Assembly: GCA_002499345.1 (NCBI GenBank)
Contig: DALF01000008.1
Coordinates: forward strand, 48,159-97,179
From: Euryarchaeota archaeon UBA170
GTDB lineage: Archaea > Thermoplasmatota > Poseidoniia > Poseidoniales > Thalassarchaeaceae
Length of the DNA stretch: 49,021 nucleotides
Reading direction: 5' to 3'
In this document: positions 33,778 through 43,688 of the stretch, in pieces
How positions within the stretch are numbered: the stretch's first letter is position 1
Layout of the letters: every line of letters begins with the position of its first letter
Translations under genes and position numbers: made by a program
The notes under the pieces: generated by a model
Seen by the model: only the letters and a program-made list of their open reading frames with translations
What the model was told of the DNA's origin: nothing
Database searches by the model: none

Positions 33778-35262
33778 TCATCCCTTGATAACTGATATGG
33801 GCCTCAGCCTTGCCACGGGTCGAGCTAGCCCCGCCTGATTCGTCAAATTAATCACATCATCAACATCCTTGTATGCATCAGGTGCTTCCTCAGATAGCAC
33901 ATTGGGGGTTTTCGCCCTAACATGAATTCCCTTTCCTTCCAGCTCAGAAATTAGTTTCTCGGAATCGACAGAGGCTCTGGCCGCTGTTCTGGAAAGCCTC
34001 CTGCCTGCTCCGTGACAAGAAGAAGAAAAAGCATCATTCGCCCCATTGACCGGGCCTGCCATCACCCATGAAGCAGTGCCCATGTCTCCTGGGACAAGAA
34101 CAGGTTGTCCCATCGGGAAGCTGGAAGATAACTCAGGATGATTACCACCCAATGCCCTAGTGGCGCCCTTCCGGTGGACACAGCAATTACACTGGCCGCC
34201 AGCTACATGATGCCGCTCTATTTTTGCTATATTGTGACTGACATCATATACTAAATCCAAATCACCATCAACTGAGTACTCGTTACGTAAGACTTCACGG
34301 AGCCTCTGAGTAAGAGCAGACCTGTTCGCAAAAGCGAAATTTCCTGCGGCATTCATGGCATCAAAATAACTCTCTCCCTCGGAGCTGTGAATAGGTGCGG
34401 ATGCTAGTTGTCTATCCGGGACAGAAAAACCCCATTTTTCAGAAAACCAAGAATCTCCCCTCCTCGAGTAATTCGACTCAATATTTGCAACATGCTCAGA
34501 ACATACCTGATGGCCAAGGCCCCTAGATCCTGAATGAATCATTGATGTGACTTGGCCGATTCTCAGGCCGAAAGCCTTTGCTGCTTCCTCATCAACAATC
34601 CTGTCAACTACCTGTAGCTCCATGAAATGATTTCCCGAACCCAAAGTTCCGAGAGATGTGGAACCTCTCTTCTTCGCCTTTGCACCTACATCCCTGTGCT
34701 CACTGGTAAGTAGGCCATTAGACTCTATACAGGTCAAGTCTCTCGCCTCAGCTAGCCCCAGTTCTACAGCGGCAGAAGCGCCACCCGCTAGGATGGAATC
34801 TAATTCAGACTCCCCCAAGGAAACTCCACCTTTTCTACTCGCTCCTGCTGGTATTTTTCTAGACAGCTCCTCAGCTAGATGCTTAGGATCAATGTCTGAA
34901 ATATGAAGATCAGTAGAGCATAATCGTACTCCACAATTTATGTCGAAGCCTACTCCCCCGGGAGAAATTGAACCTCCTTGCTCTCCCCAGTCTACATCAG
35001 TAGCCACCACTCCCCCTATGGGAAAACCATATCCAAAATGCCAATCCGCCATGGCCCAGGCTTCTCCAACAATTCCTGGGAGACTGGCGGTATTCACCAG
35101 TTGAGCAGGGGACCTGTCGTCAGAGTGACCGGATAAGTGCCTCTCATCAGAGACTAGTATTGCATCGGTTAGCATCCTACCGTGTTTTGAGATTCTAATT
35201 CTGCCAGGCCCATCGGACTTCATATGCCTCCTCCAAGGTGCCTCCATAGTTTCGCGTTGCAT
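33778..35262 (-). CDS. rtcB: RtcB RNA ligase (tRNA-splicing ligase)
   Basis: Joins 2',3'-cyclic phosphate or 3'-phosphate ends to 5'-OH RNA ends using GTP and Mn2+, and seals tRNA exons after intron removal. The 494-residue chain is full length with no intein. Signature blocks: GGVGFDINCGVR (Asp107 and Cys110 are metal ligands), LGSGNHF (His212), MIHSGSRGLGHQV (His243), VYDVSHNIAKIE and GQCNCCVHRKGATRA, and SSSCHGAGRRLSR, whose His417 matches the guanylylated histidine. ATG 35262 gives the family length; ATGs at residues 6 and 14 are alternatives. Its cofactor archease is encoded 8.4 kb away in the window. Confidence 0.95.
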   Translation of the reverse strand: MQRETMEAPWRRHMKSDGPGRIRISKHGRMLTDAILVSDERHLSGHSDDRSPAQLVNTASLPGIVGEAWAMADWHFGYGFPIGGVVATDVDWGEQGGSISPGGVGFDINCGVRLCSTDLHISDIDPKHLAEELSRKIPAGASRKGGVSLGESELDSILAGGASAAVELGLAEARDLTCIESNGLLTSEHRDVGAKAKKRGSTSLGTLGSGNHFMELQVVDRIVDEEAAKAFGLRIGQVTSMIHSGSRGLGHQVCSEHVANIESNYSRRGDSWFSEKWGFSVPDRQLASAPIHSSEGESYFDAMNAAGNFAFANRSALTQRLREVLRNEYSVDGDLDLVYDVSHNIAKIERHHVAGGQCNCCVHRKGATRALGGNHPELSSSFPMGQPVLVPGDMGTASWVMAGPVNGANDAFSSSCHGAGRRLSRTAARASVDSEKLISELEGKGIHVRAKTPNVLSEEAPDAYKDVDDVINLTNQAGLARPVARLRPISVIKG

Positions 35263-35330
35263 ACATAACGTTTCAAACCGCCGTTATGATCTAACAATCG
35301 AATTCAAGTCAAGCCCTTCAATGCGTTAGC

Positions 35331-35338
35331 AAGGAGGG
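35331..35338 (+). promoter_or_regulatory. Strong ribosome-binding site fixing the alaS start
   Basis: AAGGAGGG ends 5 bases before the ATG at 35344, an almost ideal Shine-Dalgarno placement. Confidence 0.75.
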
Positions 35339-35343
35339 CGACA

Positions 35344-38217
35344 ATGGGGTTCGGCGAAATCAGCATTCCATACTGGAAAGAATCTGGTCATATGCTTAAA
35401 ATTTGTAAGGTAACGGGTTTAAGATTTTGGACCAGAGATCGCAATAGGGTAACATGTGGAGATACCAATGAAGATCCTTACACATTCATAGGAAATCCAA
35501 TAATTGAGGGGTTTTCATCCAGGGGGAAACAACTCAAAGATGAGATGAGGGAGGCATTTCTGAGCTTTTTTGATTCAAAGGGTCACACAAGAATCAACCC
35601 ATATCCGGTTATCGCCCGATGGAGGGATGATATCCATCTGACAATTGCCAGTATAGCTGATTTCCAGCCTCATGTAACCAGTGGTACAGTCCCTCCTCCT
35701 GCAAATCCATTAGGAATTAGTCAACCATGCATTAGATTGACAGACGTAGCCGCCGTTGGGCGTTCAGGGAGGCACCTTTCGACCTTTGAGATGATGGCAC
35801 ACCATGCTTTCAACCGGCCCAAAGAGGGAGACGTTGTATACTGGATAGATCGATGTGTTAGATACTGCGATGAATTACTAGTTGAAAAATTGGGCATCGA
35901 ACAATCCAGTATTACTTATGTCGAAAATCCATGGTCAGGAGGGGGTAATGCTGGTCCAGCACTAGAGGTAATTGTGGGGGGCCTAGAACTAGCAACTCTT
36001 GTTTTTATGAATCTGGAGGAGGATGAAAAAGGAGAGATAATAATCAAGGGGCAGAAATACAGCGAAATGGAACTTCAGATCATCGATACAGGTTACGGCC
36101 TTGAGAGATTCTGCTGGGCTGCCGCGGGAACCCCCACTATCTATGAGGCGATTTACCCAGAATCTATCGACTGGCTAAAGACAATTTCTGGATTCGATTC
36201 TTTCCTTGAATCCCTGAGCATAAGAGTAGAAATGGAAGTTTTATTGAGCGAGCTTTCCAGATTGGCTGGAATTCTCAATATCGATGTTGGAACTGATGTT
36301 GAGGAATTGTACAGAAATCTGTCAGAAAGACTATCAGAAAACGGAATATCAATCTCATTGGACGATCTAAAGAAGGTAACTGAGCCACTTTCATCCATAT
36401 ATGCAATTCCCGATCACATGCATGCAATTTGTAATATGCTGGGTGACGGCCTAGTGCCTAGCAATAGCAAGGCCGGATATCTAGTAAGGATGTTAGCAAG
36501 AAGAGTTTGTAGGATGAAAGACGCACTATCCATCCCGGTCAGTCTGTCACAATTAGGTGCGCACCATATTCAAACTCACTTGGACATAGGCGGTTTTGTA
36601 CAATCTGAGGATGGCATTCTGAAAATATTAGAATTGGAAGAGGCCAGATACCACGAGATGTTGAGGAAGGGGAGGGCGGCAGTAAATACTGCATTGAAGG
36701 GAACCCCTCAAGGCTCAAAACAAATTAATGATGAGATTCTATTCAGATTGTCGGAAGAGAGAGGGCTAAATCCAGACATGGTGGTTTCTATAGCTAAGGA
36801 ACTCGGATGGCCGAATTTAGAGGTCAGAGTTGGATTTACTGCGGATATGGCGGCAAGAAACGCACTAATGACTAAGAATGCTTCAAAGTCTAAAGATAGA
36901 GGTTTTGTCTTCGACACGAGTGGTATAGAGATAACGCAGCTAGACTATTATGATGATACAGAGGCTCTAGAATTTCAGGCTGAAGTATTACATTGTTTCA
37001 CTCTCACTGATGATATGATTTCGGAACTGACATTCTCAGGAGAGGTCGAATCTATGCCCACTCATGCCATAGTAACTGACAGAACCTTGTTTTACCCAGA
37101 AGGAGGTGGACAATTGGGCGATCAGGGGAAATTTTCGCAGGACGGCAGGGAGTTCCTTGTTCTAGATACTAAGTCTCAGGAAGGAGTTGTTCTGCACTTT
37201 ACAGGAAATCCGCTCAAGCAGGGCAAGGTAATGGGAACTCTAAACCGTAACAGGAGAAAGCAGTTGATGGATCACCATACTGCTGTCCACATAGTCGGGG
37301 GGGCCGCACGCCATATTCTAGGGCCGCACGTTTGGCAGGCGGGCTCTAACAAGGGGGCAAGATATGCCAGATTAGATATCACACATTATTCTAGATTGAC
37401 CAGAAAAGAAATAGAGGCCATTGAAGATCTTGCGAACAATATTATCGATTCAAATCTAAAAATTAAGAAAGAAGTCCTAGATAGATCGGACGCAGATAGT
37501 AAGTATGGATTTGACATCTATCAAGGTGGCCCGCCTAAGCACAGCAGAATCAGAGTGATTAGTATCGGAGATTTTGACGTACAAGCCTGCGGAGGGACGC
37601 ATCACGAACAAGTGTCTAGTATTGGCGAGTTGAGGATACTAAAGTCCAGTCAGGTACAAGACGGGGTAGAGCGTCTGCAAATCGTGGCAGGGGAGACGTC
37701 GAGGGACAACTCAAGGCGTCAAGAGCGCATATTGAGTGAAGCTTCAGAGGTACTTGGTGTGCAGTCAGAAGACCTTCCAAAGGCTGTTTCTAGATTTTTC
37801 GAGGAGTGGAAAGTCCAACAAAAGAAGATTGAGTCATTAGAAGCAGAAATTGTCAGGCTCAGGACAACTGGCGGTGGCGATGATTCGACCGTAGTAGATG
37901 GAGTGAGATATGTCATCATGGAAGTAGAAGGAGAAATGAAGCAGATGATGACGATGCTCTCACAGCTAACTCGCGATACCGAGAGGCCAACCTTGGCGGT
38001 ATTGGGAACCAGAATTGGAGGAGGCAAGTTAATTGTCGCCTGTACTGAAGACTCAATTGCTTCAGAACGGCATAATGCAATCGAGATCCTTAATGAAATT
38101 TCAGGGCATATTGGAGGGGGAGGTGGAGGTAGACCGACCATGGCCCAAGGGGGCGGAACCAATGGAGAGGGCATCCCAAATGCGCTTAAAGCTGCAAATA
38201 CACACCTAGGATTATGA
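35344..38217 (+). CDS. alaS: Alanyl-tRNA synthetase (archaeal type)
   Basis: Charges tRNA-Ala and edits mischarged tRNA. The 957-residue chain carries, in order, the class II aminoacylation core (PVIARWRDDIHLTIASIADF, AFNRPKEGDVVYWIDRCVRYC, LQIIDTGYGLERFCW), the helical tRNA-binding domain, and the editing domain with DHHTAVHIVGGAARHI (643-658) and FDVQACGGTHHEQVSSIG (C749, H753). A C-terminal glycine-rich domain ends in GGGGGGRPTMAQGGG. The N-terminal insert with C..C-like residues (KICKVTGLRFW, RVTCGD) marks the archaeal form. All editing-site zinc ligands appear present. The ribosome-binding site is strong. Confidence 0.96.
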   Translation: MGFGEISIPYWKESGHMLKICKVTGLRFWTRDRNRVTCGDTNEDPYTFIGNPIIEGFSSRGKQLKDEMREAFLSFFDSKGHTRINPYPVIARWRDDIHLTIASIADFQPHVTSGTVPPPANPLGISQPCIRLTDVAAVGRSGRHLSTFEMMAHHAFNRPKEGDVVYWIDRCVRYCDELLVEKLGIEQSSITYVENPWSGGGNAGPALEVIVGGLELATLVFMNLEEDEKGEIIIKGQKYSEMELQIIDTGYGLERFCWAAAGTPTIYEAIYPESIDWLKTISGFDSFLESLSIRVEMEVLLSELSRLAGILNIDVGTDVEELYRNLSERLSENGISISLDDLKKVTEPLSSIYAIPDHMHAICNMLGDGLVPSNSKAGYLVRMLARRVCRMKDALSIPVSLSQLGAHHIQTHLDIGGFVQSEDGILKILELEEARYHEMLRKGRAAVNTALKGTPQGSKQINDEILFRLSEERGLNPDMVVSIAKELGWPNLEVRVGFTADMAARNALMTKNASKSKDRGFVFDTSGIEITQLDYYDDTEALEFQAEVLHCFTLTDDMISELTFSGEVESMPTHAIVTDRTLFYPEGGGQLGDQGKFSQDGREFLVLDTKSQEGVVLHFTGNPLKQGKVMGTLNRNRRKQLMDHHTAVHIVGGAARHILGPHVWQAGSNKGARYARLDITHYSRLTRKEIEAIEDLANNIIDSNLKIKKEVLDRSDADSKYGFDIYQGGPPKHSRIRVISIGDFDVQACGGTHHEQVSSIGELRILKSSQVQDGVERLQIVAGETSRDNSRRQERILSEASEVLGVQSEDLPKAVSRFFEEWKVQQKKIESLEAEIVRLRTTGGGDDSTVVDGVRYVIMEVEGEMKQMMTMLSQLTRDTERPTLAVLGTRIGGGKLIVACTEDSIASERHNAIEILNEISGHIGGGGGGRPTMAQGGGTNGEGIPNALKAANTHLGL

Positions 38218-38221
38218 TATT

Positions 38222-39424
38222 ATGGTTGAGATTATCGACGTTTCAGCCCGCGCCGCGGCAATAGAATATGCCATTCGAGATGTGGTAGTTCCAGCAGTAG
38301 AACTCGAGAAACAAGGCCATGAAATAATACGAATGAATGTCGGCGACCCGTTGGCATTCGACGGACTTCCAACCCCACGACACATGATCAGCGCTTACAA
38401 GAGTGCCCTTGATGACCAAAAAAATGGATATGGTCCCTCTTATGGCATTCCTGAGTTGCGTGAGGCCATTGCAATATCAGAGAATAAAAAAGGATGGAAT
38501 TGCCATAGAGATGATGTTTATGTTACTCATGGAGTTACTGAGGCTTTACAGATTATTTTCGCATCTTTCTTAGAATCTGGTGACAAAGTTCTGGCTCCCG
38601 GTCCGCATTACCCGCCCTACATGGCCTATCCTCAGATGTATGGCGCCACAACTGTTGAGTATCGGCTAGATCCAACCGATGGTTGGCGAATTGATTTAGA
38701 AGATATCAAAACAAAAATGGATGAAAGCGTACGCTTGCTAGTTGTTATCAACCCCAATAATCCAACTGGCAATGTCGCAACTGCAGATGAAATCGACAGT
38801 CTAATTGAGATAGCCGAGCAGTGGCCAAAATGTACAATTATAGCAGATGAGATTTATGACGGATTGGATTTCACCGATAAATTAGTATCAGTAGCTTCAC
38901 GATCCAGTAAAGTCCCAGTATTGGCCTTGAACGGAGTTTCAAAGGTTTACTTCGCCCCAGGATGGAGGATTGGGTATATGGCATGGCACGACCCATCTGG
39001 CAAGCTAGGTCTGGTCAGAGACGGAGTCGAGAGGCTTCTTAGAAGTAGACTCTGTGCTTCAACTCCCGCTCAGTTTGGATATCTGGCAGGTCTTTCAGAT
39101 GATTCTGAGTGGCTCAAAGGCCATCGTATCAGGATAAAGGAGAGACTAGATTATTGTATCAAGAGGATCTCAGAAATAGATGGACTAGAATGCGAGCCTC
39201 CAGGCGGGGCTTTCTACTTATTTGTCAGGATTACTGATGATGCGCTATCATCAGATGATAAAAAATTTGTACTACGGCTACTTGAAGAAAAGCATGTCTT
39301 AGTAGTGCATGGTTCTGGATTCTCTCCTGAGTATGGCCGCGGACATTTCAGGATGGTGTGCCTGCCAACAATTGAAATCTTAGACGAGGCATTCAACAGG
39401 ATCTCTGATTTTCTAGGAGGCTGA
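38222..39424 (+). CDS. PLP-dependent class I/II aminotransferase (alanine/aspartate-type)
   Basis: Transfers amino groups between amino acids and 2-oxo acids. The 400-residue fold type I protein contains GYGPSYGIPELREAIA, VYVTHGVTEALQIIFA, LLVVINPNNPTGNVA, IIADEIYDGLDF, and ALNGVSKVYFAPGWRIGYMA, with the Schiff-base lysine in VSKV. The arginine for the substrate carboxylate is in GRGHFRMVCLP. Overall order resembles archaeal alanine/aspartate aminotransferases (AlaA-like), but substrate cannot be fixed from sequence. It begins 4 bases after alaS; no ribosome-binding site is apparent, so coupling is likely. Confidence 0.9.
   Translation: MVEIIDVSARAAAIEYAIRDVVVPAVELEKQGHEIIRMNVGDPLAFDGLPTPRHMISAYKSALDDQKNGYGPSYGIPELREAIAISENKKGWNCHRDDVYVTHGVTEALQIIFASFLESGDKVLAPGPHYPPYMAYPQMYGATTVEYRLDPTDGWRIDLEDIKTKMDESVRLLVVINPNNPTGNVATADEIDSLIEIAEQWPKCTIIADEIYDGLDFTDKLVSVASRSSKVPVLALNGVSKVYFAPGWRIGYMAWHDPSGKLGLVRDGVERLLRSRLCASTPAQFGYLAGLSDDSEWLKGHRIRIKERLDYCIKRISEIDGLECEPPGGAFYLFVRITDDALSSDDKKFVLRLLEEKHVLVVHGSGFSPEYGRGHFRMVCLPTIEILDEAFNRISDFLGG
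39416..39420 (+). promoter_or_regulatory. Ribosome-binding site supporting a CTG start
   Basis: GGAGG at the end of the aminotransferase coding region, 8 bases before CTG 39429 and more than 120 bases from the first in-frame ATG. No other gene start lies within range of it. Confidence 0.5.
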
Positions 39425-39428
39425 TTAT

Positions 39429-40520
39429 CTGGGATTCCTAGATCTTTTCAGGAAACATAAATCACTCTCTGAAACCTTAGAAGAAAGGTGGAAATCAGAA
39501 TCAGATGGATCAATCTCTGATAGATGGAGCCAGGGCCAAAAAACTTGGATGGTTAGTCCTATTTGGCTGAATTCACTTTTGTCAAATGTCGAAATGAAGA
39601 CAAGCCTCAGTCTCGGGAGAAAAATCGCTCATGCATCTTCTGAGTCGGAGGAGTTCCTCTTTTCTTTACAGGAAGAGATTCCTAGGGGGAAGAATCCACG
39701 AAAATGGAAGAAGTTCTCAGAAGGCAGGATATGTAGGGGCTTAGGGGAAATCGAAATCATTGAGGAAACTTCTGAAAAGACCACCATTCTGGTTAACAGA
39801 TATTGCTCGGGACCGTTAGATGCAGGGATTATTGCCAGTACGTGGGAGGTGGCTACAGGAAAGAGGCACAAATTCAGATGGTCTGAATCGAAGGACGTAC
39901 TGATGGTGGAACTGACCAAGGATGAGGTGAAAATCCCATCGCCTCGAGAAATGAAAAAGAATTGGTCTGGTTCCGATGAAACATTGAACAACTCAAGCAT
40001 CATTCAGTGGAGTGATGTCAGGGAATTAGACACAATGAGTTGGGAAGTTAACGGCGAAAGAAAAATTATGATTCATAGGGATTTAATACTTAGATTCGAA
40101 GAATATTCTCTATCTCAAATAAGCTCATTACGAGATTCCAGGGAGGGCGACTATATCTGGAATGACGTAGACGGAAATAGATCTTTATGGTGGACGGCAG
40201 TTGCAGACTCATGCAGACAATTATTTTCCGATAGCGAGAAGCATGTAATGATATCAGAGGCTAAAGATTGGACTAGTTCATCAATCAGAAACCTCTCCCT
40301 CCAGGGGCTGGGAAGACTTTCTAATCCAGAACTAAAGTCAGAAAATGGAGAATTGGACTCTGAAGTAATAGGGTGTTTTCACCCTGCTATATTTGGAGGA
40401 ATACTACTGGGTTGCTGGGAGAGGTCTACAGGAGTCAAGGGTAGGCTGAAAATGGGTTCCGGAGAAGGAGTTGTGACTGTAAATATAGCTCCAAAGAGAA
40501 TTTCTACATCCAGCTTATGA
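39429..40520 (+). CDS. Orphan protein apparently starting at CTG
   Basis: The 363-residue product is not recognised. The first in-frame ATG is at 39549, but the frame is open 44 codons further and reads LGFLDLFRKHKSLSETL, a typical cytoplasmic N-terminus. The only near-cognate start is CTG 39429, 8 bases after a strong AGGAGG (39415-39420) that overlaps the aminotransferase end. The rest is rich in Trp, Ser and charged residues, with a C-terminal part (VIGCFHPAIFGGILLGCWERSTG) and no membrane segment. It may be coupled to the aminotransferase. If CTG is not used, the protein would be 323 residues from ATG 39549. Confidence 0.6.
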   Translation: MGFLDLFRKHKSLSETLEERWKSESDGSISDRWSQGQKTWMVSPIWLNSLLSNVEMKTSLSLGRKIAHASSESEEFLFSLQEEIPRGKNPRKWKKFSEGRICRGLGEIEIIEETSEKTTILVNRYCSGPLDAGIIASTWEVATGKRHKFRWSESKDVLMVELTKDEVKIPSPREMKKNWSGSDETLNNSSIIQWSDVRELDTMSWEVNGERKIMIHRDLILRFEEYSLSQISSLRDSREGDYIWNDVDGNRSLWWTAVADSCRQLFSDSEKHVMISEAKDWTSSSIRNLSLQGLGRLSNPELKSENGELDSEVIGCFHPAIFGGILLGCWERSTGVKGRLKMGSGEGVVTVNIAPKRISTSSL

Positions 40521-40540
40521 TGAACCTGTTCTGTCAAATG

Positions 40541-40548
40541 TTATATCC
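40541..40548 (+). promoter_or_regulatory. Possible TATA element of the calcium-repeat surface protein
   Basis: TTATATCC lies about 27 bases before the GC palindrome and 48-55 bases before the ATG at 40596, consistent with a transcript beginning near 40570. Confidence 0.35.
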
Positions 40549-40567
40549 ATCCCTAATGTCAAAGGGT

Positions 40568-40585
40568 CGGCCCCCTAGGGGGCCG
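40568..40585. promoter_or_regulatory. 18-bp perfect GC palindrome beside the ribosome-binding site
   Basis: CGGCCCCCTAGGGGGCCG reads identically on both strands and lies directly against GGGGTGA, the putative ribosome-binding site of the 1018-residue protein. It may act as an operator or, in RNA, as a short hairpin limiting translation. Confidence 0.4.
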
Positions 40586-40595
40586 GGGTGAAACA

Positions 40596-43500
40596 ATGGG
40601 TATGAATCACAACCAATATGCAGTTACTGCCATCGTCGCAACCCTCTGTCTGGCCGGAATTTACACGATTATTGGAGCCGGGCTATCAACAACTGAGTCC
40701 GGCGGATTTGAGCCGGCCGGGTCAGATGTTGTAGATATCGAAGCTACTGGACAAGGTGGCACAGATACCGATGGGGACGGTATTCCAGACAGGATGGAAA
40801 TGACCCTTTATGGGACAGACTGGAGGGAGTATGATACCGATAATGACGGCTTGGATGACGGCTGGGAAATTAGGAATGGATTAGACCCACTAGATAATGG
40901 TGAGCCGGCCGATTCTGAGATTCCGTTTTCAGACACCGACAATGAAGATGAGACGGGGGAGCAAAATGAAACGTTCCCAAATCCCGATAATGGCCCATAT
41001 GGCGACCCTGATAGGGATGGGCTGACAAATACCGAAGAGGCAGCTTTGGGAACTAAGCCTATGGACAGTGACTCTGATGATGATGGCTTGAATGACAAGT
41101 GGGAGTCCTTGCACGTCCATGAGATTATCACTCCCAATGGGGTCCTCAGATTATTAGATCCATTAAACGCCAATCGGGATTGTTATTTCCTTACTCCGGA
41201 TGGATCCGTAAATAGCCAGGGGCCAGATGCTAGACAGCAGATAATGAACGAGCTAAGCAATGAAGATTGGAATCTGGTCGCCAACGCCGATGGCGAGATA
41301 TCATGCGACGCCGCACTCGATTTGGAGCAACCTACCCCCGACGGTCTCAGAAATTTCGTGGAAGAGAGATATGATACCAATCCCCTCCAAGAAGACAGTG
41401 ATGGCGATCTAATAGCAGATAGGCACGAAATTGCATTTGGATTTATCGAATTGGGTACTCACTGCGGAGTTCCCGTTTTTGGAACGATTACCTTACAATC
41501 GCCATTCAGTGAGTTCATGTCCGAGGCAGGCGACCTGACATGGTTTGAGCAGGATATGGACGGGGATGGCCGATTGAATGGTCCCAGTGACTGGGATACT
41601 GATGGCGATGGAATGCCCGATGGATTCGAATACTGCTATGGCGATCTTCTGGATCCATCCAATGCAACAGATGCATTCGGGGACCCGGATGAAGATGGAT
41701 TGAACAATGTAGAGGAGTATGAGGTTGCCTATACATGGGGGCCATCTAATTTCACAGATCCGAGGAATTCCGATACCGACAATGACGATATGCCCGATGG
41801 CTGGGAATATCTTAGTGGCATACATCCAAATGATGGAAGTAACGCAGATGACGATCCAGATTTTGACGGATATGACTCCGATGGAGACGGTGGCGTCAGA
41901 TATTCCGACATGGTCGGCGTCTCAACAGTTCAATCAATTATGGTAGAAATCGGTGACTATGTACCTGTCAACAAGACAATATTGTATGTGAGAACGGTAC
42001 AAGATAGCGAGTACGTCAACATACCAGTGAAGACACTGACTGCTGGTTATGTTTATCACATCAATGTCGAGGTGGGGGATGAAATTTCTAGCAGACTACA
42101 GGATTTGGTTATCGTTGTAGAGGAAGATGAAAGGTTCACCAATCTAGATGAGTACAACGCAAGAGATAGAGACGGCGATGACGTTGTCGATGGAAGATCA
42201 ACTGACCCACTCTCGCCAGATACCGATGGAGATGGATTGATTGACGGAATCGAGGTTATAGGATGGACAATCAGAATTGTTGATCATGGTGTCAGGGATG
42301 TTATTGTCCGAAGCGACCCCGGCGCATACGATACCGACAGGGATGGTCTGTCAGATGCAGTTGAATACTTCGAGACATTTACCAACGCAACTGATAAAGA
42401 CACCGATTCAGATGGTTTAGAAGACTTCACAGAAGCAATAGATGGATTCGTTTGGAACGGTTCCGTTTACTACACCAATGCATCTGCCTTTGATACGGAC
42501 AACGATGGGCTAGAAGATGGCGAGGAGGTAGTAGACGGGGAGGATCAATATATCACTCATGCCAACAACGCCGATAGCGATGCAGACGGACTAAATGATG
42601 GGGGAGAAGTCCTATTCGTCCCAAGACCGTGGCAATCCGCAACAAATCCTTTGAACAATGATACGGATGGTGATTCTCAGCCAGATGGCTGGGAGATGCA
42701 GGTATTTTCTGTACAGCAGAATACCAATAGTCACAGCCTCTGGGTGGTTACAGACTGGTGGCTCCCCCCAGGTTGTGACTCAATGATGGAATGTGGACTG
42801 GGGCCCGGTGGTTGGATTTGGAAGAATTACTTGGACGGGTTCTCTTCCTCGGGAGACAGAGATGGCGATGGAATGTTAGATCCAGAGTATTTCCTTTGGG
42901 AGTTGAATATCTCAGGGTTCTTCATACCCGATGGAGGCAGGTGGGCCTTAGATCCCTCGTATGGTTCCATTCCTGATTCAGTCTTCGATATAGACAATGA
43001 TACTCTGATGAATTCCCAAGAGGCACCTGACCGATGGGATACTAATCCAGTATCACACGATACAGATGGCGATAAGTTGCCTGATGGCTGGGAGGTCACA
43101 TACTCTGAAGAATCATTAATGATGGGTCTTGTTGACAATAATACGCTTGATGCATTGGGGGCTAGGGGTCCGATGGATCCTAGGATGCCAGACTCCGACT
43201 TGGATGGAATAGACGACGGTCAAGAAGACTTTGATGATGATGGCCTAAACCGTACTAACCTAATGAATAGGTACTGTCCAGGGTGGAATAATCCTCAGAA
43301 TTCTGAGTGCCACATAGATCACATGACACAAGCTGGAATCAGGTTCTATAATGATCTTGAAAACTATACTAATTTTGAAGAATACCAGAACGGCACCAAT
43401 CCCGTTAACGCAGATACAGATGGAGATATCTGGGAAGATGGCTCTGAGGTGTACCATCAAGATCAGGATGGAGACTCAATGTGGGCTGGATGGGAGTATT

Positions 43501-43652
43501 ATTTTGGATTCGACCCCATGGATCCGGCCGATGCCAATGTTGACTCGGACGGGGATGGCTTTGTGAATAAGTGTGAGAACAAATGGAACACACATCCAAA
43601 GGACCCAACCAGCTTCCCATCCCAAGGTGAACTTTGCGACATGTTCAACTAG
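40596..43652 (+). CDS. Secreted calcium-binding protein with about 20 thrombospondin type-3-like repeats
   Basis: The 1018-residue product has an N-terminal hydrophobic segment at about residues 9-28, a signal peptide or membrane anchor. It is then dominated by aspartate-rich calcium loops of the form DTDxDGLxDGWE (for example TDTDGDGIPDRME, YDTDNDGLDDGWE, PDTDGDGLIDGIE, FDTDNDGLEDGEE, HDTDGDKLPDGWE), at least 18 by eye. A beta-rich insertion lies at about 440-510 (SIMVEIGDYVPVNKTILYVRTV). No C-terminal membrane helix is present, so it is secreted or held by the N-terminal segment. Likely a stiff calcium-dependent cell-surface or matrix protein. Starts after GGGGTGA with 4-base spacing. Confidence 0.88.
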   Translation: MGMNHNQYAVTAIVATLCLAGIYTIIGAGLSTTESGGFEPAGSDVVDIEATGQGGTDTDGDGIPDRMEMTLYGTDWREYDTDNDGLDDGWEIRNGLDPLDNGEPADSEIPFSDTDNEDETGEQNETFPNPDNGPYGDPDRDGLTNTEEAALGTKPMDSDSDDDGLNDKWESLHVHEIITPNGVLRLLDPLNANRDCYFLTPDGSVNSQGPDARQQIMNELSNEDWNLVANADGEISCDAALDLEQPTPDGLRNFVEERYDTNPLQEDSDGDLIADRHEIAFGFIELGTHCGVPVFGTITLQSPFSEFMSEAGDLTWFEQDMDGDGRLNGPSDWDTDGDGMPDGFEYCYGDLLDPSNATDAFGDPDEDGLNNVEEYEVAYTWGPSNFTDPRNSDTDNDDMPDGWEYLSGIHPNDGSNADDDPDFDGYDSDGDGGVRYSDMVGVSTVQSIMVEIGDYVPVNKTILYVRTVQDSEYVNIPVKTLTAGYVYHINVEVGDEISSRLQDLVIVVEEDERFTNLDEYNARDRDGDDVVDGRSTDPLSPDTDGDGLIDGIEVIGWTIRIVDHGVRDVIVRSDPGAYDTDRDGLSDAVEYFETFTNATDKDTDSDGLEDFTEAIDGFVWNGSVYYTNASAFDTDNDGLEDGEEVVDGEDQYITHANNADSDADGLNDGGEVLFVPRPWQSATNPLNNDTDGDSQPDGWEMQVFSVQQNTNSHSLWVVTDWWLPPGCDSMMECGLGPGGWIWKNYLDGFSSSGDRDGDGMLDPEYFLWELNISGFFIPDGGRWALDPSYGSIPDSVFDIDNDTLMNSQEAPDRWDTNPVSHDTDGDKLPDGWEVTYSEESLMMGLVDNNTLDALGARGPMDPRMPDSDLDGIDDGQEDFDDDGLNRTNLMNRYCPGWNNPQNSECHIDHMTQAGIRFYNDLENYTNFEEYQNGTNPVNADTDGDIWEDGSEVYHQDQDGDSMWAGWEYYFGFDPMDPADANVDSDGDGFVNKCENKWNTHPKDPTSFPSQGELCDMFN

Positions 43653-43688
43653 GTCCTCATCCTCTCTTAGAATACGAGAGTTGTTCCT

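Noticed and set aside
43662..43680. CTCTC...GAGAG inverted repeat after the calcium-repeat gene as a terminator
   Set aside because: Five-bp stem with a 9-base loop and no T-run; too weak to call.
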